This document shows, piece by piece, positions 44,685 to 52,586 of a stretch of DNA of 64,000 bases. How positions within the stretch are numbered: position 1 is the first letter of the stretch; the number at the start of each line of letters is the position of its first letter. The notes beneath the pieces are model-generated. The model did no database searches. It had not been told where the DNA came from and was given only the letters and a program-made list of their open reading frames with translations. Position numbers and translations under genes: made by a program. Origin of the DNA: Pseudoalteromonas sp. OOF1S-7. Its GTDB lineage: Bacteria; Pseudomonadota; Gammaproteobacteria; Enterobacterales; Alteromonadaceae. The stretch is taken from NCBI RefSeq assembly GCF_022347765.1, contig NZ_JAKRFZ010000014.1, positions 62,001 through 126,000 on the forward strand, in the 5' to 3' direction.

Positions 44685-44740
44685 CGGACGGACAGCGGAC
44701 AGTACGCGGACAGTCAGTCACTGTTCGGACACTGTACCGG
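44685..44740. promoter_or_regulatory. enhancer-like cluster of CGGACA repeats
   Basis: CGGACA occurs at 44689, 44696, 44707 and 44726, with a variant at 44685. The inverse ACTGTTCG is at 44720-44727 and ACTGTACCGG at 44731-44740. CGGACAGT (44707-44714) and ACTGTTCG form an inverted pair around 5 bp. Two copies are 11 bp apart, one helical turn. The cluster begins about 60 bp upstream of the sigma54 promoter, the normal position of binding sites for an NtrC-type activator. It is also upstream of the divergent ABC genes. Confidence 0.55.
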
Positions 44741-44844
44741 CAGCTTAGCGAGTGCAGCAACAGAATACACTGGCTTTACAGGCATGATCCTGTACCATAA
44801 TGGCCATACTAAGTTGCTGTTAAGTAAGAGGTAATGGAGATACG

Positions 44845-45501
44845 ATGATCCAGTTAGATGAAGTAACCTTTAGGCGCCGGGATGGAGCTGGCTATAGAAA
44901 TGTGTTGAATGGCCTGAGCTGGTCAGTGTCGGGGGCTGAGCAGGTTGCGTTAACCGGTGAAAGTGGTTCGGGCAAAACGACTTTGCTGAATATACTGGCA
45001 GGGATGCTGACTCCCGACTCAGGTGAAATTTGTATCAATGAGCAGGCCATCCATACCTATAACGCCACACAGCTGGCCCTGCACCGTCGTACGATCGGTA
45101 TGATCTTCCAACATTACCAGTTACTCAGCCCGCTTAATGTGGCCGACAATATGGCTTTTCAGGCACGCCTGAATGGTCGTTCGGTTGATCGTGGTGATAT
45201 CACGGCAATGGCAAAGCGGCTGGGGCTGGGCGATAAACTCAATGCCTATCCAGCGCAGCTCAGTGGCGGAGAACAGCAACGTGTCGGGATTGCCCGGGCA
45301 TTGCTCAATCAGCCCCGTATAGTACTGGCCGATGAACCCACTGGTAATCTCGACAGTGAGCGTAGTCAGGAGGTATTAGAATTACTGATGACTTTGTGTA
45401 AGGAGCAAGGTGTCAATCTGATTATGGTGACACACAGCCGCGCGCTTGCCGCGCAGTTGCCACGTCGGGTGGAATTACGTGACGGGCGTATACATGAGTG
45501 A
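44845..45501 (+). CDS. ABC transporter ATP-binding protein (LolD/AttE-like)
   Basis: 218-residue ATPase with Walker A GESGSGKTT (near 38), Q-loop MIFQHYQ, signature LSGGEQQRVGIARAL, Walker B VLADEPTGNLDSE and switch histidine VTHSRALA. GGAG six bases upstream fixes the ATG. Its end overlaps the next gene by 8 bp. With the fused permease and AttH-like protein downstream it resembles the attEFGH set of Agrobacterium and comparable loci in marine gammaproteobacteria. Confidence 0.9.
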   Translation: MIQLDEVTFRRRDGAGYRNVLNGLSWSVSGAEQVALTGESGSGKTTLLNILAGMLTPDSGEICINEQAIHTYNATQLALHRRTIGMIFQHYQLLSPLNVADNMAFQARLNGRSVDRGDITAMAKRLGLGDKLNAYPAQLSGGEQQRVGIARALLNQPRIVLADEPTGNLDSERSQEVLELLMTLCKEQGVNLIMVTHSRALAAQLPRRVELRDGRIHE

Positions 45502-47908
45502 ACTACGTCTTATATTATTGATTTACTATAACTTTTATTGTCGCCACAAGGGGCTGCTAGTTTTGTTTCTGGTGGGTCTGAGCCTGGGAAGTGCGTTGCT
45601 CAGTGCGACATTGGGCCTGAACCACGAAGCCTCGCAGCGTTATCAGACCAGTACTGCGCTACTGGCACAGCCAGTGAGCCATTTTATTCGCCCACCGCTG
45701 GGTGAACGTGGTTTACCTTTCTCTCTGTGGCAACGGCTTTCAGAGGCCGGGTTTAAGCAGACTCAGCCCGTACTGGAAGGGAGACTCAGAAGCGACGAGG
45801 GCAAGCTTATTGCTATCCGGGGTGTTAATTTACTGCAATGGCAAACCGCTGCTGCTACACAGCCTTCGCAGCGTAAATCTGGTCAATCAAACACAGAGCA
45901 TGCATTATTCGATACGCTTTATATGTCACCGGAACTTATGGCCAGATTACAGCTCGACAAGGCAACGTTGCGTTTTCAGGGGCAGAGCTACCCTGTTAGT
46001 CAGCTGGATGGGGCTGGTCATTTTGCACTCATGGACATCAGTCTGGCAGATCGGTTGCTACAGGCTAAGGGCGTCAGCAGCTACTTTGAAGTGGCGGGTT
46101 TAAGTGCGTCACAATTACAGCAGATGAGCACACTACTGGGCAATGAAGCCCGACTGGAATCCGCTAAGGCACAAACATTTGATGCCCTCTCCGGGGCCTT
46201 TTTCTTCAATCTTCAGGCCCTTGCGTTGCTTGGTTATGTGGTGGGCGCTTTTTTAAGCCTGAATGCCATCAAGCTGGCATACCAGAGCCGTTTATCCTTG
46301 CAGCAACAAATGGCCACGCTTGGTTGCCGTCAGGGTCAATTACTCAAAGCGCTGTGCCTGGAAGTGGCGGTCCTGAGTGTGATAGCCGCAACATTGGGCA
46401 ACCTGCTTGGCGTGCTGATGGCCAATGCCATGATGGGCGACATTAGCACAGTTCTGAGTAGCTTTTATCAGCTGGACCGGACGCTGACAGTACGCTTTGA
46501 TATTGCTTTGGTGCTTATTGGGAGTGCACTGAACCTCGCGATACTTGCCGGCTTTGTGGTGTTGCAAACCCGTATTGCAAAGTACCTGACACAACGACTG
46601 ACTCTGGTGCTTTTATCTCTGGCCAGTATTGGTGGTTTGCTATTATTGAACCTGGCGCAGACCCGATGGCAGGCTTTGCTGCTATGTGTTTGTGTATTGC
46701 TGGTGTTTTTCGCACTAACACCGCCGTTGGTGCGCCTGGTGTTTAGAGTGAAGTGGCCAACCCATGCACCTTTACCGGTATGGCTTAGAGCTGACAGCCT
46801 GACGCAATTACCAGCGTTGTTGAGTGCGGTGCTGGCCATTCTGATGGCGATGGGCTCAGCCATTGGCATGCAGGTGATGGTGGGCAGTTTTAGCAGTGCA
46901 CTGGATGCGCATTTGCAAACCCGCCTGAAGGCGGATTTATATGTACGGCCAGATAATCCGACCCAACAGATGCGTCAGGCATTGGCGGATATGAAAGAAG
47001 TCGCGCAGGTGGGGATTTTCTGGTCGGCAAAAAGCGAACTCCAGGTAGGCAAAGAGACGGTACCTGTGACGCTGATGAGTTTTGGGGAAGACTACCGTTA
47101 TCACCAGCACCTGACCTTGCTGAACAAGCAGCCTCTGGCAGCGAAACACCTCAGCATTACAAATGATTCAATCTCGTGCCTCGTCAATGAGCCGGGTATG
47201 CGTCGTCATAACCTGGCGGTTGGCAATATGCTTAAGGTGCAACAAGGAAAACGAATGTTTGCCTGCCAGATAACCGGTGTGTTTTATGATTATGGAGAGC
47301 CGGGTGTTAATCTGGTGGTTAGTAGCTCAGTCATTTCACAGCAGGCGTTTTTATATGAAGCATTTGGTTTTATGTTGACGCTTCACGATGGGGTCGATTC
47401 AGAGCTGGTAGCCGATTCTATCAGCCAGCGCTGGTCATTGCTTGGGCACCAGATGGTCCATAATCAGGTTTTTAAGCGTTTTGCAAAGCAGCTGTTTAGT
47501 CAGACTTTTCTCGTTACCCATGCCCTGAATATCTGCATTATGTTGATCGCGTTGTTTGGCGTTTGGGTGAGCTTTTTGACCCTGGGACGACAACAGTTAC
47601 AGCCCATGGCGGTATTACAGACTTTAGGTGTTACGCAGGGGCAGTTATTGGTCCTCAAGCTGTCTCAGGTTGGGCTTATTCTGGGTTTGACCCTGTTACT
47701 GGCGGTGCCTCTTGGGATCCTGTTGGGCTGGGTCTTGCTGGAGTATGTGATGCCTATTGCTTTTGGCTGGAGCATGGCTATGGTGCTTAGCTGGGGCGAT
47801 ATCTGGGGATTTTGTGCTGTGGTGCTGTTTCTGGCGTTGGTCGTTAGTGCCATCCCTCTATTAAAACTGATAAAACGCAATGTGGCTGATAATGTCGCGC
47901 AGCTGTAA
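45494..47908 (+). CDS. ABC transporter permease, double FtsX-domain protein (AttFG-like)
   Basis: 804-residue inner-membrane protein. After a first helix (about 19-38) come a periplasmic domain and an FtsX-type helix set (about 245-420). A second periplasmic domain and three C-terminal helices (about 680-795; QLQPMAVLQTLGVTQGQLLVLK) follow. Length and duplication show that two permeases are fused in one chain. The ATG at 45494 lies within the end of the ATPase gene (8-bp overlap); an upstream in-frame ATG is less likely. It acts with that ATPase. Confidence 0.88.
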   Translation: MSELRLILLIYYNFYCRHKGLLVLFLVGLSLGSALLSATLGLNHEASQRYQTSTALLAQPVSHFIRPPLGERGLPFSLWQRLSEAGFKQTQPVLEGRLRSDEGKLIAIRGVNLLQWQTAAATQPSQRKSGQSNTEHALFDTLYMSPELMARLQLDKATLRFQGQSYPVSQLDGAGHFALMDISLADRLLQAKGVSSYFEVAGLSASQLQQMSTLLGNEARLESAKAQTFDALSGAFFFNLQALALLGYVVGAFLSLNAIKLAYQSRLSLQQQMATLGCRQGQLLKALCLEVAVLSVIAATLGNLLGVLMANAMMGDISTVLSSFYQLDRTLTVRFDIALVLIGSALNLAILAGFVVLQTRIAKYLTQRLTLVLLSLASIGGLLLLNLAQTRWQALLLCVCVLLVFFALTPPLVRLVFRVKWPTHAPLPVWLRADSLTQLPALLSAVLAILMAMGSAIGMQVMVGSFSSALDAHLQTRLKADLYVRPDNPTQQMRQALADMKEVAQVGIFWSAKSELQVGKETVPVTLMSFGEDYRYHQHLTLLNKQPLAAKHLSITNDSISCLVNEPGMRRHNLAVGNMLKVQQGKRMFACQITGVFYDYGEPGVNLVVSSSVISQQAFLYEAFGFMLTLHDGVDSELVADSISQRWSLLGHQMVHNQVFKRFAKQLFSQTFLVTHALNICIMLIALFGVWVSFLTLGRQQLQPMAVLQTLGVTQGQLLVLKLSQVGLILGLTLLLAVPLGILLGWVLLEYVMPIAFGWSMAMVLSWGDIWGFCAVVLFLALVVSAIPLLKLIKRNVADNVAQL

Positions 47909-47918
47909 GGAAGAAGTA

Positions 47919-48992
47919 ATGTTAAGTATCAGGTTAATTTTGTTGATGGCACTGATGTTGTCCGGGTGTCAACCCGTTGAACCTCAAGACGAGAGTCGTA
48001 ATGCGGGCATGGCTGTGCTTGGCCAGACGCTGGGGAAGCCGGTTGATGCGACTCAGTCACTGATATTTCCCGGTGATCATGGCGCTCATCCTGAACAAGG
48101 GGTGGAATGGTGGTATGTGACGGGCAATTTGACAGCGCGCGATGGTACTCAGTTTGGTATGCAATGGACTTTATTTCGTATACTCGACCCGGGCTTTTCT
48201 GCCTCTCAGTCTCCGTGGTGGGATGGGCAACTTTACTTTGCCCATTTTGCTTTGCAAGATGGCACGACACATCAGGCATTTGAGCGTTATGGCAGGGCTG
48301 GGCAGGTGAACATAAACGCGAGTCCCTTTATTGCCAGATTGGACGACTGGCAGCTGGCAAGTCAGGGTACTTCATTCTTACCTTTACGATTACAAACTCA
48401 GGAGTCTGGTTATGGATTGGATATTACGCTGACAAGTAGCCCGCTGGTGTTGCATGGTGAGCAGGGGTACAGCCAGAAAACACAACAAGGCCATGCCTCC
48501 TTTTATTACAGCTACCCTTTTTTACAAGTGGCGGGCACACTGACCTATGCAGGCAAGCCTTATCAGGTTAAGGGCCAGGCCTGGTTAGACAGAGAATGGT
48601 CCTCGAGCCTGATTGATAGTCAGCATGGCGGCTGGGACTGGTTTAGTTTGCAGGGCAGTGAGCCTGGACAAGGAGCACTAATGGCATTTTGTACTCGAGA
48701 TGAAACACAAGCCTATGCCTATTGCAGTGCTTCAGAAATCTCTGCGTCTGGACAGGTCACTGCATATCCGAACGAGCAGGTCACTTTGACAGTACTCAAT
48801 CGGGTGACAACCCGTGAGGTGCAGCACCCTATAAGCTGGCAATTACAGCTTCCAGGTAAAGAGGCGGTGATCATTGATGCCCTGCAGAGTGATTCTTTCA
48901 ATACGCTGAGCGTGCCTTACTGGGAAGGCAGAGTACGTAGCAGAGGAGGGTTTGTCGGGCGAGGATATGGTGAGTTGTTTGGCTATGATTAA
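47919..48992 (+). CDS. AttH-like lipoprotein (lipocalin-like / CrtC family)
   Basis: 357-residue lipoprotein with a lipobox MLSGC placing the lipidated cysteine at residue 17. It starts at the ATG at 47919, preceded by an AAGGAAG ribosome site. The mature part begins with FPGDHGAHPEQGVEWWYVTG, characteristic of AttH proteins, which share a two-lipocalin-like fold with carotenoid 1,2-hydratase (CrtC), and continues with AWLDREWSS. AttH proteins occur with FtsX-type ABC systems; the ligand is unknown. It is the third gene of the plus-strand unit, 10 bp after the permease. Confidence 0.85.
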   Translation: MLSIRLILLMALMLSGCQPVEPQDESRNAGMAVLGQTLGKPVDATQSLIFPGDHGAHPEQGVEWWYVTGNLTARDGTQFGMQWTLFRILDPGFSASQSPWWDGQLYFAHFALQDGTTHQAFERYGRAGQVNINASPFIARLDDWQLASQGTSFLPLRLQTQESGYGLDITLTSSPLVLHGEQGYSQKTQQGHASFYYSYPFLQVAGTLTYAGKPYQVKGQAWLDREWSSSLIDSQHGGWDWFSLQGSEPGQGALMAFCTRDETQAYAYCSASEISASGQVTAYPNEQVTLTVLNRVTTREVQHPISWQLQLPGKEAVIIDALQSDSFNTLSVPYWEGRVRSRGGFVGRGYGELFGYD

Positions 48993-49245
48993 CAAACAAT
49001 GATGAGGAACAATCTGGTCTGAGCGCCAACACGGTGTCGTGATATCTATCATGTCTCGTTTGGCAGCACCTGCGCGTTTCCTGTTGAGGGGAATGTATAC
49101 AAGTGTAAACCAGCTATTCTTTCTATCTTCGCAATACTGTACACTACGCGACCATTTGATTGGGCAGTCCGGTTTTAGAGTACTGGTCTGGGCAATAAAA
49201 GCGTAATCCGGTTCGTGCCTGAACCAAGAAAGTAAGCAGGTAGTT

Positions 49246-49617
49246 ATGATCTCATTTGTGGTGTTGATCACCGTATTAGTGTGTTTTGTCGGTTACGGGC
49301 TCTGGCCTTTAGTTGCTTCGGTATTGGGGTATCTGATATCGGAGCAGGCTGTAGAGACCATGATCCTGATGTTGTTCTGGTTGACTATGGTATTTATCCA
49401 GTTTGTGGCGATGTGGCAGATTGCGAAGAAAAAGTCCCACGGACGTAAGTTATTTTTTTATACCGTATGGATTTGTGTCTTTGTGCAGGGCGCCGACTTG
49501 CTACTTGGCGACGAAGGTGAGGTGTCTCTTTGGGCGCTGGCGGATTTGTTTATCTATCCGGCGTTAGCGATGTGGGTGTTGTATGCCAGTGACGCAAAAC
49601 AGTATTTTGAACAGTAA
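49246..49617 (+). CDS. small integral membrane protein of unknown function
   Basis: 123 residues with four predicted transmembrane helices (about 2-22, 36-56, 68-84 and 95-113), separated by a basic loop AKKKSHGRK. I recognise no family. A possible ribosome site (GCAGGT) precedes the ATG. The gene lies in the same direction as, and 16 bp before, a small zinc-ribbon-like membrane protein gene, so the two are probably cotranscribed. The 253 bp upstream (48993-49245) contain nothing else that I can identify. Confidence 0.65.
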   Translation: MISFVVLITVLVCFVGYGLWPLVASVLGYLISEQAVETMILMLFWLTMVFIQFVAMWQIAKKKSHGRKLFFYTVWICVFVQGADLLLGDEGEVSLWALADLFIYPALAMWVLYASDAKQYFEQ

Positions 49618-49633
49618 CACTGAGAGTAATAGC

Positions 49634-49930
49634 ATGAGTAAATGTGGTAAATGTGACAGCGAAATTTCTTTTATGTCGGTATTAAATACGCCGAATCCGT
49701 TCAAGCTAAAATGCGGCAGCTGTAAAGCGCCGATTGCGCTGAGTTTGGTGAGCGCGGGCATTGTTGCGGGTATCTTAATGGCGGTGATCAGTGCTATCTT
49801 ATGGCACTTCTATGGCTCAGAAGGCTTCTGGATAAAGGTGGTGCTGCCAACAGTATTGATTGCAGAAGGTCTTTACTTTGCGGCCATCCGCACGGGCCTG
49901 GTAAAAGTAAAACCAGCACAAGCAGAATAA
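49634..49930 (+). CDS. small membrane protein with zinc-ribbon-like N-terminus
   Basis: 98 residues. Two CxxC knuckles, CGKC (about 4-7) and CGSC (about 27-30), could bind one zinc ion and are followed by two transmembrane helices (about 37-58 and 66-82). The ATG at 49634 follows GAGAG; an upstream in-frame ATG inside the preceding gene is less likely. The function is unknown. It ends at a bidirectional terminator shared with feoB. Confidence 0.7.
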   Translation: MSKCGKCDSEISFMSVLNTPNPFKLKCGSCKAPIALSLVSAGIVAGILMAVISAILWHFYGSEGFWIKVVLPTVLIAEGLYFAAIRTGLVKVKPAQAE

Positions 49931-49957
49931 AAAACGGGAGCCACTGGCTCCCGTTTT
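49931..49957. terminator. bidirectional terminator between the small membrane gene and feoB
   Basis: AAAACGGGAGCC (49931-49942) and GGCTCCCGTTTT (49946-49957) form a perfect 12-bp stem with a 3-nt loop. T-rich ends on both strands serve both convergent genes. Confidence 0.9.
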
Positions 49958-49966
49958 GTTGTGCAC

Positions 49967-52051
49967 TTAACTCAACTCAATCTTGTAAGTTGGCACGGTA
50001 TTAACCTTTTTGCTCAGATGTCCAAGCAGCAGCCACCAGGCAAACAAGGCCGCCAGCATCAGCGCAATCCACATAACGGCCGAGGCCGGTGCCGTGCCCA
50101 GCTGCCCTATCTGGTATACCAGGGTAGCCAGAATATAGGCAATCGAGGTTGTCCAGCCAATCACTACCCACATCCACTGACTGCCCGACTCGCGCTTAAT
50201 GGCGCCCAATACCGCCACACACGGCGTATAAAGTAAGATCAGCACCAGGTAGGCAAAGGCGCCGAGCTGACCATCAAACTGCGCCGCCATCGCACTCAAT
50301 AACTCGTTCCCCGCATCTGCGCCTTCTTCAACGGCACCCAGACCCAGTGGGTCACCCAGGTTGTTAAGCAAATCAATGGAATTATCCCACAGGGTCATCA
50401 CCGCTTCGCTTGCGGCGTCTTTGAGAGACCAGTCACCGGGTTGTTCCTGCGCACCTACGTACAGGGCATCCATGGTGCCAACAATGGCCTCTTTGGCAAA
50501 CAAACCGGTGACTATGCCCACTGTGGCGGGCCAGTTATCCTCTGCAATACCCAGCGGTGCAAACACCGGTGTAACCACCTGTGCGGCTTTAGAGAGCAAT
50601 GAGGCGTCGCTGTTCTCATGACCAAAACTGCCATCTGTACCAATGGAGTTGATCATGCTCAGCAGCGCGACCACGAATACGATGGTTTTACCGGCACGCG
50701 TAATAAAGCTACGCAAACGCTGCCAGGTGGTCATCAGCAGGTTGCGCCAGACAGGCAAATGGTAGGCAGGCATTTCAATAAAAGAAGGGACTTTCTCCTG
50801 CTTAAAGACGCGCTTTCTGAACAAATAGCCGGAGCCCACCGCCACCAGAATACCAAACACATACAGGGCAAAGACGATATTAGCGCCATTGACCGGAAAA
50901 AAGGCGGCAGCAAACAAAGCGTACACGGTTAAGCGGGCACCACAGGACATGAAAGGCGCCATGATCACCGTGAGCAGGCGATCCGACTCGCGGCTCATGG
51001 TGCGAGCACTCATCACCGCCGGGACGTTACAGCCAAACCCCACAATCAGCGGCACAAACGCGTTGCCCGGCAATCCGATGGAGGACATCAGACGGTCGAT
51101 CACAAAGGCGGCGCGCGACAGGTAACCACTGTCCTCAAGAATAGACAAACAAAAATACAGCACCGCTATTACCGGAATAAAGGTCGCAACCAGCTGTAAG
51201 CCGGCCCCGAAGCCGTCACCCAGCAATACGCCCAACCACTGGGGCGCCCCCAGGTTGGCCAGTAGCAGCTTAGTGCCGTCAATAAAAATAGCGCCGACAA
51301 GAATGTCGAAAAAGTCGATAAAAACGGCCCCGAAGTTCACGGCAATGGTAAACATCAGGTACATCATAAACAGGAAGATAGGGACGCCCAGCCAGCGGTT
51401 AAGCACCAGCTTGTCGAGCGAGGTGGTGAAATCAGAGCGAGTCTGCGACATGATGCTGACGCCATTGCTCAGCGTTTTAACGTTTTGATAGCGCTTAATG
51501 GTGTCTTCGTTGCTGAGATCCGGCCCTGTACCTGACTGCTTACGTGTGGTGGCTTGCGTGGCTTTCAGGTGATTGTTCAGCGCATCTGTCAGTAGCGTCA
51601 ACCCTTCACCGGTTGAGCCCACCATAGCGATAACGGGCGTATCAAGGCGTTGTGCCAACAGCTCAAGGTTGAGCTCCTTACCTTGCTGGCGCGCTACATC
51701 GGTCATGTTGGCAACCACAATGACGGGCGTGCCCGTTTCCTGCATCTGTGTGGTCAGGACCAGGTTGCGTTCAAGGTTGGCACAGTCGACCACATTGATG
51801 ATCAGATCGGCATCCTGAGCGCGAATATAGTCAATGGCGATTTGCTCATCCTGGCCCGGATCTATCTGTGCCATGCTGTACAGGCCCGGTAAGTCAATTA
51901 ACTCGACCTGCTGGCCCTGTAATGTTAGCTCGCCGCTTTTGCGCTCAACAGTCACGCCGGGCCAGTTGCCGACCTTTTGTCTGGCACCCGTAAGACGGTT
52001 AAATAGGGTAGTTTTACCACAGTTGGGGTTACCAACGAGGGCGATTCTCAC
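49967..52051 (-). CDS. feoB: ferrous iron transporter FeoB
   Basis: Inner-membrane Fe(II) transporter with a fused G-protein domain. 694 residues, somewhat shorter than E. coli FeoB (773). The G1 motif GNPNCGKTT starts at residue 7, with G2 GVTVE, G3 DLPG and G4 NMTD. A helical guanine-dissociation region and two inverted Gate segments with about 8-10 helices (FVPLIVGFGCNVPAVM and YTPCVAVLGA) follow. It lies 19 bp after feoA. No feoC is present. The Fur box upstream of feoA predicts iron repression. Confidence 0.97.
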   Translation of the reverse strand: MRIALVGNPNCGKTTLFNRLTGARQKVGNWPGVTVERKSGELTLQGQQVELIDLPGLYSMAQIDPGQDEQIAIDYIRAQDADLIINVVDCANLERNLVLTTQMQETGTPVIVVANMTDVARQQGKELNLELLAQRLDTPVIAMVGSTGEGLTLLTDALNNHLKATQATTRKQSGTGPDLSNEDTIKRYQNVKTLSNGVSIMSQTRSDFTTSLDKLVLNRWLGVPIFLFMMYLMFTIAVNFGAVFIDFFDILVGAIFIDGTKLLLANLGAPQWLGVLLGDGFGAGLQLVATFIPVIAVLYFCLSILEDSGYLSRAAFVIDRLMSSIGLPGNAFVPLIVGFGCNVPAVMSARTMSRESDRLLTVIMAPFMSCGARLTVYALFAAAFFPVNGANIVFALYVFGILVAVGSGYLFRKRVFKQEKVPSFIEMPAYHLPVWRNLLMTTWQRLRSFITRAGKTIVFVVALLSMINSIGTDGSFGHENSDASLLSKAAQVVTPVFAPLGIAEDNWPATVGIVTGLFAKEAIVGTMDALYVGAQEQPGDWSLKDAASEAVMTLWDNSIDLLNNLGDPLGLGAVEEGADAGNELLSAMAAQFDGQLGAFAYLVLILLYTPCVAVLGAIKRESGSQWMWVVIGWTTSIAYILATLVYQIGQLGTAPASAVMWIALMLAALFAWWLLLGHLSKKVNTVPTYKIELS

Positions 52052-52070
52052 GTTATCTTACTCCTTGAAT

Positions 52071-52295
52071 TTAGCGGCTTAGCTGGATAAAACGCGCATC
52101 TGTTTTGCGGATACTGATATAGGTGTTGCCAACCTTGGTCTGGATTGGGCAGCCCAAAGGGGCGACGTTCAAGACCGAGATCGTCTCGCCGGGGATCAGG
52201 CCCAGTGCCATCACGCGGCTGATCAGGGCTGCATCCGGGTGGTCAATGCCCGCAATGATTGCTGTGTCGTTGGGTTTTAAATCTGCAAGTGTCAT
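52071..52295 (-). CDS. feoA: ferrous iron transport protein FeoA
   Basis: 74-residue SH3-like cytoplasmic protein that supports FeoB. The family pattern LKPNDTAIIAGI and RVMALGLIPGETISVLNVAPLGCPI is intact, and the length is normal. It is the first gene of the feoAB operon; a Fur-box-like palindrome is 17 bp upstream. Confidence 0.94.
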   Translation of the reverse strand: MTLADLKPNDTAIIAGIDHPDAALISRVMALGLIPGETISVLNVAPLGCPIQTKVGNTYISIRKTDARFIQLSR

Positions 52296-52312
52296 AGAGA
52301 TAATGCAAACCT

Positions 52313-52327
52313 TGATAAGAATTATTT
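52313..52327. promoter_or_regulatory. Fur box upstream of feoAB
   Basis: TGATAAGAATTATTT matches 11 of the 14 specified positions of the 7-1-7 Fur consensus TGATAAT-N-ATTATCA. It sits 17 bp upstream of the feoA start, where it would overlap the promoter. Other GATAAT-like halves nearby (52309, 52330) could extend it. The remainder of 52328-52586 holds no gene that I can support, apart from an 8-bp inverted repeat TGCTCAGC/GCTGAGCA at 52534-52563 that could be a weak end signal for the helicase gene. Confidence 0.6.
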
Positions 52328-52586
52328 ATTATTAGGGTGCTATGGTACCGCAACTTAAATGTCATAAACAAGCTGGCGCAGCAAAAGAGGTGGGTTATTT
52401 TGCTGATTGATAAAGTTATATATTTTAGGCGGTTACGTATTTTAAAGGAATGTCATCAGGGTGTTGTCAGGTGCGCTGTACGCTTTGCATTTTATTTGCT
52501 AACTGGTTGCACATTATCGCTTTAGAGTGTTGTTGCTCAGCCATCATCATTAATAGCTGAGCACTTGGGGTTTAGCTGGGCGATGT

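Noticed and set aside
44801..44817. Possible sigma54 promoter for the divergent ABC genes (TGGCCAT...TTGC)
   Set aside because: The GG and GC elements are two bases too far apart for RpoN.
48843..49271. 142-codon minus-strand open frame over the AttH-like gene end
   Set aside because: It overlaps the coding end of a convincing lipoprotein gene, and its sequence has no recognisable features.
52337..52525. 62-codon open frame downstream of the feoA promoter region
   Set aside because: No ribosome site or domain, AT-rich composition, and it begins just beside the Fur box region; more likely chance.
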